Shown here piece after piece: positions 8,961 through 18,708 of a stretch of DNA of 64,000 bases (position 1 is its first letter; every line of letters starts with the position of its first letter). The DNA comes from Rubrivivax albus. Its GTDB lineage: Bacteria; Pseudomonadota; Gammaproteobacteria; Burkholderiales; Burkholderiaceae_C. The notes beneath the pieces were generated by a model. The model was given only the letters and a program-made list of their open reading frames with translations. It did not search any database and had not been told where the DNA came from. The translations under genes were made by a program, and so were the position numbers. Where the stretch lies: positions 237,159 to 301,158 of the forward strand of contig NZ_SACT01000006.1 in assembly GCF_004016515.1 (NCBI RefSeq). The letters are read 5' to 3'.

Positions 8961-10630
8961 TGGCCACTGCCGACGCGGTGCCGCCCCCGCTGCCCGAGGC
9001 GATTGCCGCGCTGCTCGCGTCCGCCACCGACCGTCTGATCGGTGACCCCAGTGCGGCACTCGCCGGCGCCGAACGCGCGCTCGGGCTGCTCGATGCCCAG
9101 GCCGATGCGCCGCCGGCCTGGCGCGCGCAGGTGCTGCGGATCCTGGGCCTGTCCCAGGGCCACGCCGGCGACGCCCGACGCGGGGTCGACACGCTGCGCA
9201 CGGCGCTGGCCCTGGCAGACGCGCAGGACCATGCACTGCGGGCGAAGGTCGAACGGGCACTGTCCATCGTGCACGACCAGCTGCATGCGCTCGACGACGC
9301 GCTGGCCTGGGCCGTCCGTGCCGCGGCGTCGGCGCGCAGCGCTGGCGACGAATCACTGCTGGCCGACGCCCTGCACTCCTGCGGCGTGGCCCGGTCCAAG
9401 GCCGGCGATACCGACGGCGGCCTGGCCAACTACCGCGAGGTGCTGCAGCTGCACGAAGCCGGTGGTCGCATCGGCGCGAGCATCAGCATCCTCAACAACA
9501 TCGGCATCAACCTGAAGAACCTGGGGCGGCTGGAGGAGGCGGTGGTCTCGCTGCGGCGCGCCCAGGCCCTGATGGCCGGCCGGCCTGAGGCCGTGTCGCT
9601 GCCGCTGGTGCAGACCAACCTGGCCGAGCCGCTGTGGCGCCTGGGTCGGCTGGACGAGGCCCAGGCCGAGGTCGACGCCGCACTCGGCGCGCTGGACCCG
9701 AAGGCTCGCAACGCCCACGAGGCCAACGCCCGCTGGATGCGCGCCGAGGTGCTGCGCGGCCGAGGCCGGCTCGACGAGGCCAACGCCGAACTGCAGCGCG
9801 CGCTGGACGCCGCCCAGCGGCTGCAGCGCATCGACACCGAAGCCAACGTGCGGCTGTCGCTGTCCACCCTGGCGGCCGAGCGCGGCGACTTTGCTGCCGC
9901 CCTGGCGCACCACCAGGCCTTCCATGCGCTGGACCGCCGCCGGCTGGACGACGAGGCCGCACGCCGCATCCAGGCGCTGACGGTGCAGGCCGATCTGGCC
10001 CAGGCGCGCCACGAGGCCGAGGTCTACCGCCTGCGCCACGGCGAGCTGGCGCAGGCGCACGACCGCCTGCAGGCGCTGCACGACGCGCTGCTGGCGGCCG
10101 ACGTCGAGAAGTCACGCCTGCTCGAGCGGCTGGCGGCGCAGTCGCGCACCGATCCGCTGTCCGGGCTGGCCAACCGCCGCGCGCTGGACGAGCACCTTGC
10201 CGCGGAGTTCGCCCGCAGCCAGCGCCTGGGCCACCCACTGGCGCTGGCGATGTGTGATCTGGACAACTTCAAGCAGATCAACGATCGCCTGGGCCACGCC
10301 ACCGGCGACCTCGTGCTGCAGCGCACCGCCGCGCTGCTGCGCGCCACCTGCCGTGACATCGACCTCGTGGCCCGCTACGGCGGCGAGGAGTTCTGCCTCG
10401 TGTTCCTGGAGGCCGACCTCGACGCCGCTCGGCGCGCCTGCGAAACCGCGCGCGCGGCGGTGGCGGCGCACGACTGGGCGGCCGAGCATCCCGCCCTGCG
10501 GGTGAGCCTGTCGATCGGCGTGGCCGCAGCCGAGGGCTGCGCCGACCCGGCCGCGCTGCTGGCGCTGGCCGACCGGCGGCTGTACGAGGCCAAGCGGGCC
10601 GGCAAGGACCGCGTGGTCGCGGCCGGCTGA
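8960..10630 (+). CDS. TPR-repeat diguanylate cyclase (GGEEF)
   Basis: A 556-residue protein. Residues about 15–370 form tetratricopeptide-like helical repeats (for example ANYREVLQLHEAGG and LNNIGINLKNLGRLEEAVVSLRRAQ). A coiled-coil linker (about 370–395) leads to a C-terminal GGDEF domain with DPLSGLANRRAL, DLDNFKQINDRLGH and the active site YGGEEF. The inhibitory I-site RDID is present upstream of it, so product inhibition is expected. It synthesises c-di-GMP from two GTP. No signal peptide or membrane segment is seen, so the TPRs probably sense a protein partner. The ATG overlaps the guaC stop by one base, linking GTP use to guanine nucleotide salvage at the transcript level. Confidence 0.88.
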   Translation: MATADAVPPPLPEAIAALLASATDRLIGDPSAALAGAERALGLLDAQADAPPAWRAQVLRILGLSQGHAGDARRGVDTLRTALALADAQDHALRAKVERALSIVHDQLHALDDALAWAVRAAASARSAGDESLLADALHSCGVARSKAGDTDGGLANYREVLQLHEAGGRIGASISILNNIGINLKNLGRLEEAVVSLRRAQALMAGRPEAVSLPLVQTNLAEPLWRLGRLDEAQAEVDAALGALDPKARNAHEANARWMRAEVLRGRGRLDEANAELQRALDAAQRLQRIDTEANVRLSLSTLAAERGDFAAALAHHQAFHALDRRRLDDEAARRIQALTVQADLAQARHEAEVYRLRHGELAQAHDRLQALHDALLAADVEKSRLLERLAAQSRTDPLSGLANRRALDEHLAAEFARSQRLGHPLALAMCDLDNFKQINDRLGHATGDLVLQRTAALLRATCRDIDLVARYGGEEFCLVFLEADLDAARRACETARAAVAAHDWAAEHPALRVSLSIGVAAAEGCADPAALLALADRRLYEAKRAGKDRVVAAG

Positions 10631-10632
10631 CG

Positions 10633-11976
10633 TCAGCGCGTGAACATGCCCTGGAACTCGCCCGGCTCGATCTTCAGGCGCCGCGGCGTGCCGTCGGGTC
10701 GCGTGGCCGACAACGGCTGCGCACGCCGGGCACCCGCCGGGCAGGCACCGAAATCGGCGTGCGTCAGCGCGGCCGAGAGCATGCCCTCGGCCGTCGACCC
10801 CAGCGGGTTGTCGAGGTCGTCGGCCACGTCGCACTGCGGCGCCAGGCCGTCGAAGTAGCGGCCCTCGTTGCGCGCGTTCACCGATTCGAAGGTGACCACG
10901 CTGTAGGTCTGGCCGCAGCCCCCGTTCTGCGGGTTGAAGCCCACCGGTTTGCCGCAGGTGACGTCGCCGATCTGCACCACCTCGATGCCCGCGCCGCGCA
11001 GGCCGTTGATGACCTGCTCGCTGGCCGAGCAGGTGCGCGGGCCGCTGAGCACGTAGACGCGGCTCAGGCCCACGGCGTTGGCCGGGGCGGTGAAGCGTAC
11101 CGTCTGGTTGGACGATGAACGCTGGTCGCTGTAGAGCAGGCTGACGTAGGTCTGGTTGCTGGTGCGGGCACCGCCCACGTAGGAGGCCACCGTGGCCCCG
11201 GTCCGCACGAAGCCGCCGCCGTTGTAGCGCAGGTCCAGGACCACCTCGGACACGCCCTGGGCGCGGAACTGCGCGAAGGCGCTGTCCAGCGGTGCGTCGA
11301 CCTGGTTGATCATGTCCTTGATCACCACGTAGCCCACCTTGCGGCCCAGCGGCGAATCCACGACCCGCGCGCCGGTCACCGGCGTCAGCGCATAGTCCCG
11401 CGCCAGCAGGGTCACGCTGCGGTCGCCGCCAGCGCCGCGCACCACCAGCTGCAGCTGGTCGCCCACGTTGTCGGGCACCAGCACGTCGTAGTCGTCGGCA
11501 GCGATGATCTCCGACGCCGGCCGGCCATTGATCGACAGGATCTGCTCACCACGCACCAGGCCCTTCGTGGCAGCGTCGGACTGCGGCTCGATGTAGCGGA
11601 TGCGCAGCGGCAGGTCGGGCCGGCCCTCGACCTCGACACCGGCCACGAACAGGCCGTAACCGCGGGTGATGCCGTCGCCGAAGAAGCGCTCGAAGTCCGC
11701 CGTGGGGCCGAAGGAGCTGTAGCGGTCGGACGGGAAGTCGGCGTTGCCGCCGAACAGCGAGGCGTCGAAGTAGGCCTGCACGGTGTCGAAGCCGGTGGGC
11801 GCAGGCCGCGGTGCCAGCGCGTACCAGAGGTACCAGGTGTCGAAGTAGTCGCGCAGCCAGGCGTTCTGGTCGGGCACGCTGCAGGTCAGCGGGGGCGGCG
11901 TGCCGTCGCTGTCGCCACCGCAGGCGGCGAGCAACACGGCCGAGGCACACAGGGCAGCCAGGTGGCGGATCTTCAT
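10633..11976 (-). CDS. S41-family (tail-specific/CtpA-like) peptidase lipoprotein
   Basis: A 447-residue secreted lipoprotein. The N-terminus has a signal sequence ending in a lipobox LLAAC, so Cys19 is probably lipidated. A PDZ-like domain is at about 130–210 (GRPDLPLRIRYIEP, KGLVRGEQILSING). The S41 catalytic core follows: VVLDLRYNGGGFV, then SGPRTCSASEQVI with the likely catalytic Ser, and CGKPVGF with the likely catalytic Lys. It converges with the cyclase gene, 2 bp between stops. Substrate unknown. Both catalytic residues of the Ser/Lys dyad appear present. Confidence 0.85.
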   Translation of the reverse strand: MKIRHLAALCASAVLLAACGGDSDGTPPPLTCSVPDQNAWLRDYFDTWYLWYALAPRPAPTGFDTVQAYFDASLFGGNADFPSDRYSSFGPTADFERFFGDGITRGYGLFVAGVEVEGRPDLPLRIRYIEPQSDAATKGLVRGEQILSINGRPASEIIAADDYDVLVPDNVGDQLQLVVRGAGGDRSVTLLARDYALTPVTGARVVDSPLGRKVGYVVIKDMINQVDAPLDSAFAQFRAQGVSEVVLDLRYNGGGFVRTGATVASYVGGARTSNQTYVSLLYSDQRSSSNQTVRFTAPANAVGLSRVYVLSGPRTCSASEQVINGLRGAGIEVVQIGDVTCGKPVGFNPQNGGCGQTYSVVTFESVNARNEGRYFDGLAPQCDVADDLDNPLGSTAEGMLSAALTHADFGACPAGARRAQPLSATRPDGTPRRLKIEPGEFQGMFTR

Positions 11977-12117
11977 CGGGCAGGTCTCCGAGCAGAGGTT
12001 CCATAGGCCGGCCCGGCAAGGGGCGGCCTCCTACAATGATGCCTGCAACCCCCGGCCTGCCGTTCCCGTTGACAGGGTGCCCACGAGGTGCCCCGTCACG
12101 ACCCTCCTGTGCCCCAG

Positions 12118-12196
12118 CCATGAAAATGCCCCAAGCTCACTTCGTTCGCTGCCCCCGAGGGGCGCGTCAGTCCCTTCGGACGGCCGGGCGGTACTG
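12118..12196 (+). repeat. Candidate dispersed intergenic repeat upstream of valS
   Basis: The stretch from the ATGAAAATGCCCC before 12130 to the valS start contains CTCACTTCGTTCGCTGCCCC and GAGGGGCG, with small inverted repeats (TCACTTCG…, GCCCCCGAGGGGC). This pattern resembles a short palindromic element that recurs between genes in Comamonadaceae and relatives; that recognition is from memory. Only one copy is seen in this window, so repetition cannot be shown here. Confidence 0.4.
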
Positions 12197-12198
12197 AC

Positions 12199-15045
12199 AT
12201 GACCGAACTCGCCAAGTCCTTCGAACCCGCCGCCATCGAGGCCCGCTGGGCCCCGCTGTGGGAGGCCAGCGGCATCTACGCGCCGACGCTGGACCCGGCC
12301 AGGCCGTCTTTCTGTATCCAGCTGCCGCCGCCCAACGTCACCGGCACGCTGCACATGGGCCATGCCTTCAACCAGACGGTGATGGACGCGCTGACGCGCT
12401 ACCACCGCATGAAGGGCTGCAACACGCTGTGGGTGCCTGGCACTGACCATGCGGGCATCGCCACCCAGATCGTGGTCGAACGCCAGCTGCAGGAGCAGGG
12501 CCTGAGCCGGCACGACCTGGGGCGCAAGAACTTCGTCGCCCAGGTCTGGGACTGGAAGGAAAGCTCCGGCGCCACCATCACCAGCCAGATGCGCCGCATG
12601 GGCGACTCGGTGAGCTGGGCGCACGAGTACTTCACGATGGACGACAAGCTCTCGACCGTGGTCGTCGAGACCTTCGTGCGGCTGTACGAGGAGGGCCTGA
12701 TCTACCGCGGCAAGCGGCTGGTGAGCTGGGACCCGGCGCTGAAGTCGGCCGTCTCCGACCTGGAGGTCGAGAGCGAGGAGGAGGACGGTTTCCTCTGGCA
12801 CATCCGCTACCCGCTGACCGATGGCAGCGGCAGTGTCGTGGTGGCCACCACCCGGCCGGAGACCATGCTCGGCGACGTCGCGGTGATGGTGCACCCGGAG
12901 GACGAGCGTTACACCGCCCTGGTGGGCAAGACGGTGACGCTGCCCCTGGTGGGCCGCGAGATCCCGGTGATCGCCGACGACTACGTGGACCGTGAATTCG
13001 GCACCGGCGTGGTCAAGGTGACGCCGGCGCACGACGCCAACGACTATGCCGTGGGCCAGCGCCACGGCCTGCCGGCCATCGGCGTGCTGGCACTGGACGC
13101 CACCATCAACGACCACGCGCCCGAGGCCTACCGCGGCCTGGACCGCTTTGTCGCGCGCAAGCAGGTGGTGGCCGATCTCGAGGCCCTGGGCCTGCTGGTG
13201 GAGACGAAGAAGCACAGGCTGATGGTGCCGCGTTGCGCGCGCACCGGCCAGGTGGTGGAGCCCATGCTCACCGACCAGTGGTTCGTGGCGATGAGCAAGC
13301 CGGGCGCCAACGGCAAGTCGATCGCGCAGGAAGCCATCGAGGCGGTGGACTCGGGCGACGTGACCTTCGTGCCCGAGAACTGGATCAACACCTACCACCA
13401 GTGGATGAAGAACATCCAGGACTGGTGCATCAGCCGCCAGCTCTGGTGGGGTCACCAGATCCCGGCCTGGTACGGCACGGGCGGTGAACTCTTCGTGGCA
13501 CGCAGCGAGGCCGAGGCCCGCGCCAAGGCCACGGCCGCCGGCTACACCCGCGCGCTGACGCGCGACGAGGACGTGCTCGACACCTGGTACTCGTCGGCCC
13601 TGGTCCCCTTCTCCACCCTGGGCTGGCCCGCCAAGACGCTGGAGCAGGACCTGTTCCTGCCGAGTTCCGTGCTCGTCACCGGCTACGACATCATCTTCTT
13701 CTGGGTCGCCCGGATGATCATGATGACCAAGCACTTCACCGGGCAGGTGCCGTTCCGCCACGTCTACATCCACGGCCTGGTGCTGGACGCGCACGGCCAC
13801 AAGATGAGCAAGTCCGAGGGCAACGTGCTCGACCCGGTGGACCTGATCGACGGCATCGCGCTCAAGCCCCTGCTGGACAAGCGCGTGGTGGGCCTGCGCA
13901 AGCCGGAGACTGCACCCAAGGTACGCGCCGCGACGGAGAAGGAGTTCCCGAACGGCATCCCTGGCTACGGCGCCGACGCGCTGCGCTTCACCTTCGCGGC
14001 CATGGCGTCGCTTGGCCGCAGCCTGAACTTCGACAGCAAGCGCTGCGAGGGCTACCGCAACTTCTGCAACAAGCTCTGGAACGCCACGCGCTTCGTGCTT
14101 ATGAACTGCCAGGGGCAGGACTGCGGACTGAAGGACCACACCAAGGCCGAGTGCGAGCCCGGCGGCCCGATGGCCGGCTACCTGCACTTCTCCCCTGCCG
14201 ACCGCTGGATCACCGGCGAGCTGCAGCGCGTGGAAGCCGCGGTGGCGCAGGGCTTTGCCGACTACCGGCTGGACAACGTGGCCAACGCCATCTACGGCTT
14301 CGTCTGGGACGAGTACTGCGACTGGTACCTGGAGATCGCCAAGGTGCAGATCGCGAATGGTTCCGAGGCCGAGCAGCGCGCCACCCGCCGCACGCTGATC
14401 CGCACGCTGGAGACGGTGCTGCGCCTGCTGCACCCGGTGGCGCCCTTCATCACCGCCGAGCTGTGGGACACGGTGGCTGTGGTCGCCGGCCGCAAGGCGG
14501 CGGACGATGACCGGACGGTGGCGACCGCGCCCTACCCTGAGGCGCAGCTGGCCAAGGTGGACCCGGTGGCCGACGCCTGGATGGCGCGGCTGAAGGCCGT
14601 CACCGGCGCCTGCCGCAACCTGCGCAGCGAGATGAACCTCTCACCCGGCGAACGCGTGCCAATGCTGGTGGCCGGGGATGCCGGGTTCGTCGCGTCGGCC
14701 ACGCCGGTGCTCAAGGCGCTGGCGCGCCTGTCGGAAGTGCGCCACTTCACCGACGACGCCGCGTTCGCCACGGCCACGGCCGCCGCGCCGGTCACGGTGG
14801 CCGGCGACCTGCGCATGGCCCTGCACGTGGAGATCGACGTGGCCGCCGAACGCGAGCGCCTGGGCAAGGAGATCGCCCGCCTGCAGGCCGAGATCGCCAA
14901 GGCCGAGGCCAAGCTGGCCAACGCCAGCTTCGTGCAGCGCGCGCCGGCGGCGGTGGTGGAGCAGGAGCGGCAGCGCGCCGCGGAGTTCGGGCAGACGCTC
15001 AGTCGTCTGCAAGATCAGCGACGTCGCCTTCCCACGTCGGCCTGA
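12199..15045 (+). CDS. valS: Valyl-tRNA synthetase
   Basis: Charges tRNA-Val with valine. 948 residues, standard for the family. Seen: class I signature HMGH at residues 52–55 within [13 protein letters not shown], the editing domain region ([29 protein letters not shown]), [11 protein letters not shown], and KMSKS at about 535–539 in [12 protein letters not shown]-terminal coiled coil follows (repeated [14 protein letters not shown] pattern, last about 65 residues), which contacts the tRNA. The 3' end overlaps the convergent dehydrogenase homologue by 47 bp. No T-box is expected or seen in this lineage. Confidence 0.96.
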   Translation: MTELAKSFEPAAIEARWAPLWEASGIYAPTLDPARPSFCIQLPPPNVTGTLHMGHAFNQTVMDALTRYHRMKGCNTLWVPGTDHAGIATQIVVERQLQEQGLSRHDLGRKNFVAQVWDWKESSGATITSQMRRMGDSVSWAHEYFTMDDKLSTVVVETFVRLYEEGLIYRGKRLVSWDPALKSAVSDLEVESEEEDGFLWHIRYPLTDGSGSVVVATTRPETMLGDVAVMVHPEDERYTALVGKTVTLPLVGREIPVIADDYVDREFGTGVVKVTPAHDANDYAVGQRHGLPAIGVLALDATINDHAPEAYRGLDRFVARKQVVADLEALGLLVETKKHRLMVPRCARTGQVVEPMLTDQWFVAMSKPGANGKSIAQEAIEAVDSGDVTFVPENWINTYHQWMKNIQDWCISRQLWWGHQIPAWYGTGGELFVARSEAEARAKATAAGYTRALTRDEDVLDTWYSSALVPFSTLGWPAKTLEQDLFLPSSVLVTGYDIIFFWVARMIMMTKHFTGQVPFRHVYIHGLVLDAHGHKMSKSEGNVLDPVDLIDGIALKPLLDKRVVGLRKPETAPKVRAATEKEFPNGIPGYGADALRFTFAAMASLGRSLNFDSKRCEGYRNFCNKLWNATRFVLMNCQGQDCGLKDHTKAECEPGGPMAGYLHFSPADRWITGELQRVEAAVAQGFADYRLDNVANAIYGFVWDEYCDWYLEIAKVQIANGSEAEQRATRRTLIRTLETVLRLLHPVAPFITAELWDTVAVVAGRKAADDDRTVATAPYPEAQLAKVDPVADAWMARLKAVTGACRNLRSEMNLSPGERVPMLVAGDAGFVASATPVLKALARLSEVRHFTDDAAFATATAAAPVTVAGDLRMALHVEIDVAAERERLGKEIARLQAEIAKAEAKLANASFVQRAPAAVVEQERQRAAEFGQTLSRLQDQRRRLPTSA

Positions 15046-15961
15046 ACACCGGCGCCGGGTTGGTGTCGGCCAGGATCTCGTCGATCCGCCGCGCCACCGA
15101 CCAGGCGCTGCGTCGGCGCGACTCACGCGTGGTGCTGGCCACGCGCGGCGTGACCTGCAGGGTCTCGGCACCGTGCAGCGGGCGCCCGGGGTCCAGCGCG
15201 CCAGGCTCCAGGCTGTCCAGCCAGGCCGCAGCCATGCGGCCGCTGTCCAGCGCCTCGGCCAGCGCGGCTTCCTCGAAGATGCTGGAGTGCGTCAGGCTCA
15301 CCAGCACCTGGTTGGGCTTGCAGTCCGCCAGGTAGCGCTCGCCCACCAGGCCGCGGTAGCGCGTGAAGAAGGCCAGCAGCATGCACACGCCGTCGCTCTG
15401 CTCCATCAGCGTGCGCAGCGGCACCGGCCGCACGCCCCACTGGCCCCACAACGGGTCGGAGGCGTGCAGCCCCGGGTCGTAGCCGATCACGTCGGCGCCG
15501 AAAGCCTTGAGCAGCGTCGCCAGCGGCTTGGCCGCCGGCGTCATGCCCACCAGGCCGATGCGGGCACCGCCCAGTTCGCGTCCGACCAGCAGGCCTTCGG
15601 CATTGACCACAGGCACCCGGCGCAGCATCTGCAACAACGCGCCGATGGCGAACTCGGCCTCGGCGGTGGCCGCCGCGTGCGTCGGGCGCACCACCTCCAC
15701 GTTGGCCCGTGCACAGGCGTCCAGGTCGATGTTCTCCACCCCTGCCGACAGGCGGCCGATGGCGCGCAGATGGGGGGCGGCCTTCAGCGCCGCCTCGTCG
15801 ACCGCGACCGACGGCGGAATGATCATGGCGCGCACCTGGAACAGCGCGCGGCGCAGCCCCAGGGGTTCGCGCGCCAGCTCCGGGGCCAGTCGCACCGGGT
15901 AGCGCGCCTCGAGCCACTGAACCACGTCCGGTTCCAAAGGCTCGACGATGAGCAGGTCCAT
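14999..15961 (-). CDS. D-2-hydroxyacid dehydrogenase homologue with altered active site
   Basis: A 320-residue protein with the D-isomer-specific 2-hydroxyacid dehydrogenase fold: N-terminal substrate half, [20 protein letters not shown], and a Rossmann half around [17 protein letters not shown]. Several usual key residues are changed. The family's ARG segment (N-x-a-R-G) reads [13 protein letters not shown], without the catalytic Arg. The TPHxxx segment with the catalytic His reads TPRVAST. The dinucleotide loop is not a standard GxGxxG. It may therefore be a non-catalytic or repurposed homologue. It overlaps valS by 47 bp tail to tail. Confidence 0.8.
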   Translation of the reverse strand: MDLLIVEPLEPDVVQWLEARYPVRLAPELAREPLGLRRALFQVRAMIIPPSVAVDEAALKAAPHLRAIGRLSAGVENIDLDACARANVEVVRPTHAAATAEAEFAIGALLQMLRRVPVVNAEGLLVGRELGGARIGLVGMTPAAKPLATLLKAFGADVIGYDPGLHASDPLWGQWGVRPVPLRTLMEQSDGVCMLLAFFTRYRGLVGERYLADCKPNQVLVSLTHSSIFEEAALAEALDSGRMAAAWLDSLEPGALDPGRPLHGAETLQVTPRVASTTRESRRRSAWSVARRIDEILADTNPAPVFRPTWEGDVADLADD

Positions 15962-16054
15962 GAAGGCGGTGATGGGGAGTTTCTAACGCACTCCTGGCAG
16001 ACCCGCGTGCCAGAATCGGCCGCAAGTTCTTGTGCCACCATTCTATGTAAGAAG

Positions 16055-16921
16055 ATGTACGTCAAGAAGGCAATATTCCCCGTCGCCGGCCTCGGCACCC
16101 GCTTCCTGCCGGCCACCAAGGCGCAGCCCAAGGAGATGCTGCCGGTGGTCGACAAGCCCCTGATCCAGTACGCGGTGGAGGAGGCCTACGCCGCCGGCGT
16201 GCGCGAGATGATCTTCGTCACCGGCCGCCACAAGCGCCCGATCGAGGACCACTTCGACATGACGTTCGAGCTCGAGGTGGCGCTGGAGCAGTCGGGCAAG
16301 CACGACCTGCTGGAGGTGGTGCGCAGCGTCAAGCCCGACGACATGGAATGCATCTACGTGCGCCAGGCGCAGGCCCTGGGCCTGGGCCACGCGGTGCTGT
16401 GCGGCCAGCGCCTGGTGGGTGACGAGCCGTTTGCCGTGCTGCTGGCCGACGACCTGATGGTCGGGCAGCCCCCTGTGCTGCAGCAGATGGTGGAGCAGTA
16501 CGGCGAATGGCGCGCCAGCATCTTGGCGGTTCAGGAGGTGCCCGCGGAGCACACGCGTCGCTACGGCATCGTCGCCGGCACCGAGGTCAACGACCGCCTG
16601 GTGGATGTCTCGCGCATCGTCGAGAAGCCGACGCCTGAAGCCACACCGTCGCGGCTGGGCGTGGCCGGGCGCTACATCCTGACGCCTGGCGTGTTCCACG
16701 AGATCGCCACCCAACCGCGGGGGGTGGGCGGCGAGATCCAGCTCACCGACGGCATCGCGTCGCTGCTGCGCCGGGAGAAGGTCTTCGCCTACCGCTACGA
16801 GGGCCGCCGCTACGACTGCGGCAGCAAGGAAGGTTTCCTGGAGGCCAACGTGGAACTCGCACTGGCCCACCCGCAACTGGGCCCGGGCTTCCGCGATTTC
16901 CTGAAGGGCCTGGCGCTCTGA
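16055..16921 (+). CDS. galU: UTP–glucose-1-phosphate uridylyltransferase
   Basis: Makes UDP-glucose from UTP and glucose-1-phosphate for envelope and exopolysaccharide synthesis. 288 residues. Seen: nucleotidyltransferase start KKAIFPVAGLGTRFLPATKA, KEMLPVVDKPLIQYAVEEA, FVTGRHKRPIEDHFD, the metal/sugar region LLADDLM, and VEKP followed by GRYILTP. ATG 16055 is preferred because it sits right before the conserved start. It converges with the TusA-like gene, with an inverted repeat between them. Confidence 0.95.
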   Translation: MYVKKAIFPVAGLGTRFLPATKAQPKEMLPVVDKPLIQYAVEEAYAAGVREMIFVTGRHKRPIEDHFDMTFELEVALEQSGKHDLLEVVRSVKPDDMECIYVRQAQALGLGHAVLCGQRLVGDEPFAVLLADDLMVGQPPVLQQMVEQYGEWRASILAVQEVPAEHTRRYGIVAGTEVNDRLVDVSRIVEKPTPEATPSRLGVAGRYILTPGVFHEIATQPRGVGGEIQLTDGIASLLRREKVFAYRYEGRRYDCGSKEGFLEANVELALAHPQLGPGFRDFLKGLAL

Positions 16922-16933
16922 CGCCGTGCCCCG

Positions 16934-16962
16934 CCTGAAGCGTCGCTCAGCGGCGCTTCAGG
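16934..16962. terminator. Inverted repeat between galU and the TusA-like gene
   Basis: A 9-bp perfect stem (CCTGAAGCG with CGCTTCAGG) around an 11-base centre that itself can pair (GCTcAGC). It overlaps the last codons of the minus-strand gene. There is no T-run on either side, so termination is only suggested by its place between converging genes. Confidence 0.35.
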
Positions 16963-17174
16963 ACATGGATGAAGTCGCTGCCCTGGGCCTGCTGGTCGAG
17001 CAGTTCGTTGCCGGTCTGGCGCGCAAAGGCCTTGAAGTCACGCATCGAGCCGGGGTCGGTGGACACGACCTTCAGCGTTTCGCCACTGCCCATCTCCGCC
17101 AGAGCCTTCTTGGCCTTCAGGATGGGCAGCGGGCAGTTCAGACCGCGGGTGTCGAGCTCTTTGTCGGCTTGCAT
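16947..17174 (-). CDS. TusA/SirA-family sulfur carrier
   Basis: A 75-residue protein with the family signature LDTRGLNCPLPILKAKKAL, including the sulfur-accepting Cys in CPxP, and a C-terminal beta-hairpin (GSDFIHVLKRR). TusA-family proteins relay persulfide sulfur for tRNA thiolation, molybdenum cofactor or sulfur oxidation; which role applies here is not shown. It follows the NUDIX gene on the same strand by 20 bp, downstream of cysM, so a sulfur-linked transcription unit is plausible. Confidence 0.85.
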   Translation of the reverse strand: MQADKELDTRGLNCPLPILKAKKALAEMGSGETLKVVSTDPGSMRDFKAFARQTGNELLDQQAQGSDFIHVLKRR

Positions 17175-17194
17175 GATGGGTCGATTCTAGGTTC

Positions 17195-17731
17195 CTAGGC
17201 CCGCGGCGGCAGGTCGATGAACTGCGGCTCATGGCCGCGCGACCGCAGCCACTGTGCCAGCGCCAGCCCGGTGCCGGCGCGCCAGCAGCGGATGTCCTCC
17301 GGGGCAAACAGCTTGTACTCCGCCAGTTCCGGCGACAAGCGGACTTCCCCGCGGGCGCGCACGTGGAAGGTGATGATCACTTGGTTCATGCGCAGGAACT
17401 CGTGCACGGCCACCAGCGTGGTGTCCAGCGCCTCCAGCGCCGTCTCCTCGGCCACCTCGCGGCGGATGCCGTCCTCCGGCGATTCGCCCGCCTCCATGAA
17501 GCCGGTGATCAGCGCGAACATGCGGTGCGTCCAGGCGGCATTGCGCGCCAGCAGCACGCGGCCGCCCTGGTCCACGCATTCCACGATCGCCGCCAGCACC
17601 GGCACCGGGTTGTTCCAGTGCGTCCAGCCACAGGCCGGGCAGCGCAGGCGGACCTTGTCGCCGCCGTCCTCGGCCTGCGAGATCTCGGCCAGCGGCGTCG
17701 CGCAGGCCGGGCAGAACCTGAAGGCCGTCAT
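17195..17731 (-). CDS. NUDIX hydrolase with N-terminal zinc ribbon (NudC-like)
   Basis: A 178-residue protein. An N-terminal zinc ribbon is visible as CPACATPL and CPACGW, like the one in NADH pyrophosphatases. The Nudix box is complete (GFMEAGES…REVAEETA), so pyrophosphohydrolase activity is expected on a nucleoside diphosphate-linked compound such as NAD(H). The exact substrate is inference. The start ATG 17731 overlaps the cysM stop by 4 bp (ATGA), implying translational coupling. Confidence 0.85.
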   Translation of the reverse strand: MTAFRFCPACATPLAEISQAEDGGDKVRLRCPACGWTHWNNPVPVLAAIVECVDQGGRVLLARNAAWTHRMFALITGFMEAGESPEDGIRREVAEETALEALDTTLVAVHEFLRMNQVIITFHVRARGEVRLSPELAEYKLFAPEDIRCWRAGTGLALAQWLRSRGHEPQFIDLPPRA

Positions 17732-18645
17732 GCCGGGAACACGCCGGTGGACAGGTAGCGGTCGCCGCGGTCGCAGACGATGAAGACGATGGTGGCGTTC
17801 TCCACCCGCTGCGCGATCTGCAGTGCCACCCAGCAGGCCCCGGCGGCGGAGATGCCGCAGAACAGGCCCTCCTCGGCCGCCAGCCGGCGCGCCATGGTCT
17901 CGGCGTCGGCCTGGCTGACGTAGACCAGTTCGTCCACCGCCTTCGGGTCGTGGATCTTCGGCAGGTAGGCCTCCGGCCACTTGCGGATGCCGGGGATGCG
18001 CGAGCCCTCGCTGGGCTGGGCGCCGACGATGCGCACCGCCGGGTTCTGCGCCTTCAGGTGGTGCGACACGCCGGTGATGGTGCCGGTGGTGCCCATGGCG
18101 CTGACGAAGTGCGTCACCTGCCCGGCCGTGTCCTGCCAGATCTCGGGGCCGGTGGTCTCCTCGTGCACGCGCGGGTTGTCGCCGTTGGCGAACTGGTCCA
18201 GCACGCGGCCCTTGCCGTCCTTCTGCATCTGCTCGGCGAGGTCGCGCGCGTACTCCATGCCGCCGCTGCGCGGGGTGAGGATGAGCTCGGCCCCGAAGGC
18301 CTTCATGGTCTGCGCGCGTTCGATGGACAGGTCCTCCGGCATCACCAGCAGCATGCGGTAGCCGCGGATGGCCGCGGCCATGGCCAGCGCTATGCCGGTG
18401 TTGCCGCTGGTGGCCTCGATCAGCGTGTCGCCGGGCTTGATCTCGCCGCGCTCCTCGGCGCGCTTGATCATGCTGATGGCCGGCCGATCCTTCACCGAGC
18501 CGGCCGGGTTGTTGCCTTCGAGCTTGCCCAGGATCACGTTGCCGCGTGCGGCGTTGGCCTCGCCGGGCACACGCTGCAGGCGCACCAGCGGCGTGCGGCC
18601 GATCACCTCCTCGAGCGTCGGGTAGGCGGGGCGTGAGGCGGACAT
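17728..18645 (-). CDS. cysM: Cysteine synthase B (O-acetylserine sulfhydrylase)
   Basis: PLP enzyme making cysteine (or S-sulfocysteine from thiosulfate) from O-acetylserine. 305 residues. Seen: IGRTPLVRLQR, PLP lysine in NPAGSVKDRPA, phosphate/substrate loop EATSGNTGIALA, and GTTGTITGVS. CysM rather than CysK is favoured by the SVKDRPA context and by EGSRIPGIRKWPEAYLP. ATG 18645 has AGGAG about 9 bp upstream. An in-frame upstream start exists but lacks support. It heads a minus-strand unit with the NUDIX and TusA-like genes. Confidence 0.92.
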   Translation of the reverse strand: MSASRPAYPTLEEVIGRTPLVRLQRVPGEANAARGNVILGKLEGNNPAGSVKDRPAISMIKRAEERGEIKPGDTLIEATSGNTGIALAMAAAIRGYRMLLVMPEDLSIERAQTMKAFGAELILTPRSGGMEYARDLAEQMQKDGKGRVLDQFANGDNPRVHEETTGPEIWQDTAGQVTHFVSAMGTTGTITGVSHHLKAQNPAVRIVGAQPSEGSRIPGIRKWPEAYLPKIHDPKAVDELVYVSQADAETMARRLAAEEGLFCGISAAGACWVALQIAQRVENATIVFIVCDRGDRYLSTGVFPA

Positions 18646-18708
18646 CGGGGCGGTTCTCCTGCAGTTATCATCGGCGCCTTCGCGTGTTGCCGTCGGCAGC
18701 AACCCACG

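Noticed and set aside
12000..12198. T-box leader before valS
   Set aside because: No T-box sequence or specifier stem; T-boxes are not expected in Betaproteobacteria.
12031..14433. An 800-codon minus-strand frame opposite valS
   Set aside because: The plus strand carries complete HIGH and KMSKS motifs; the opposite frame has none.
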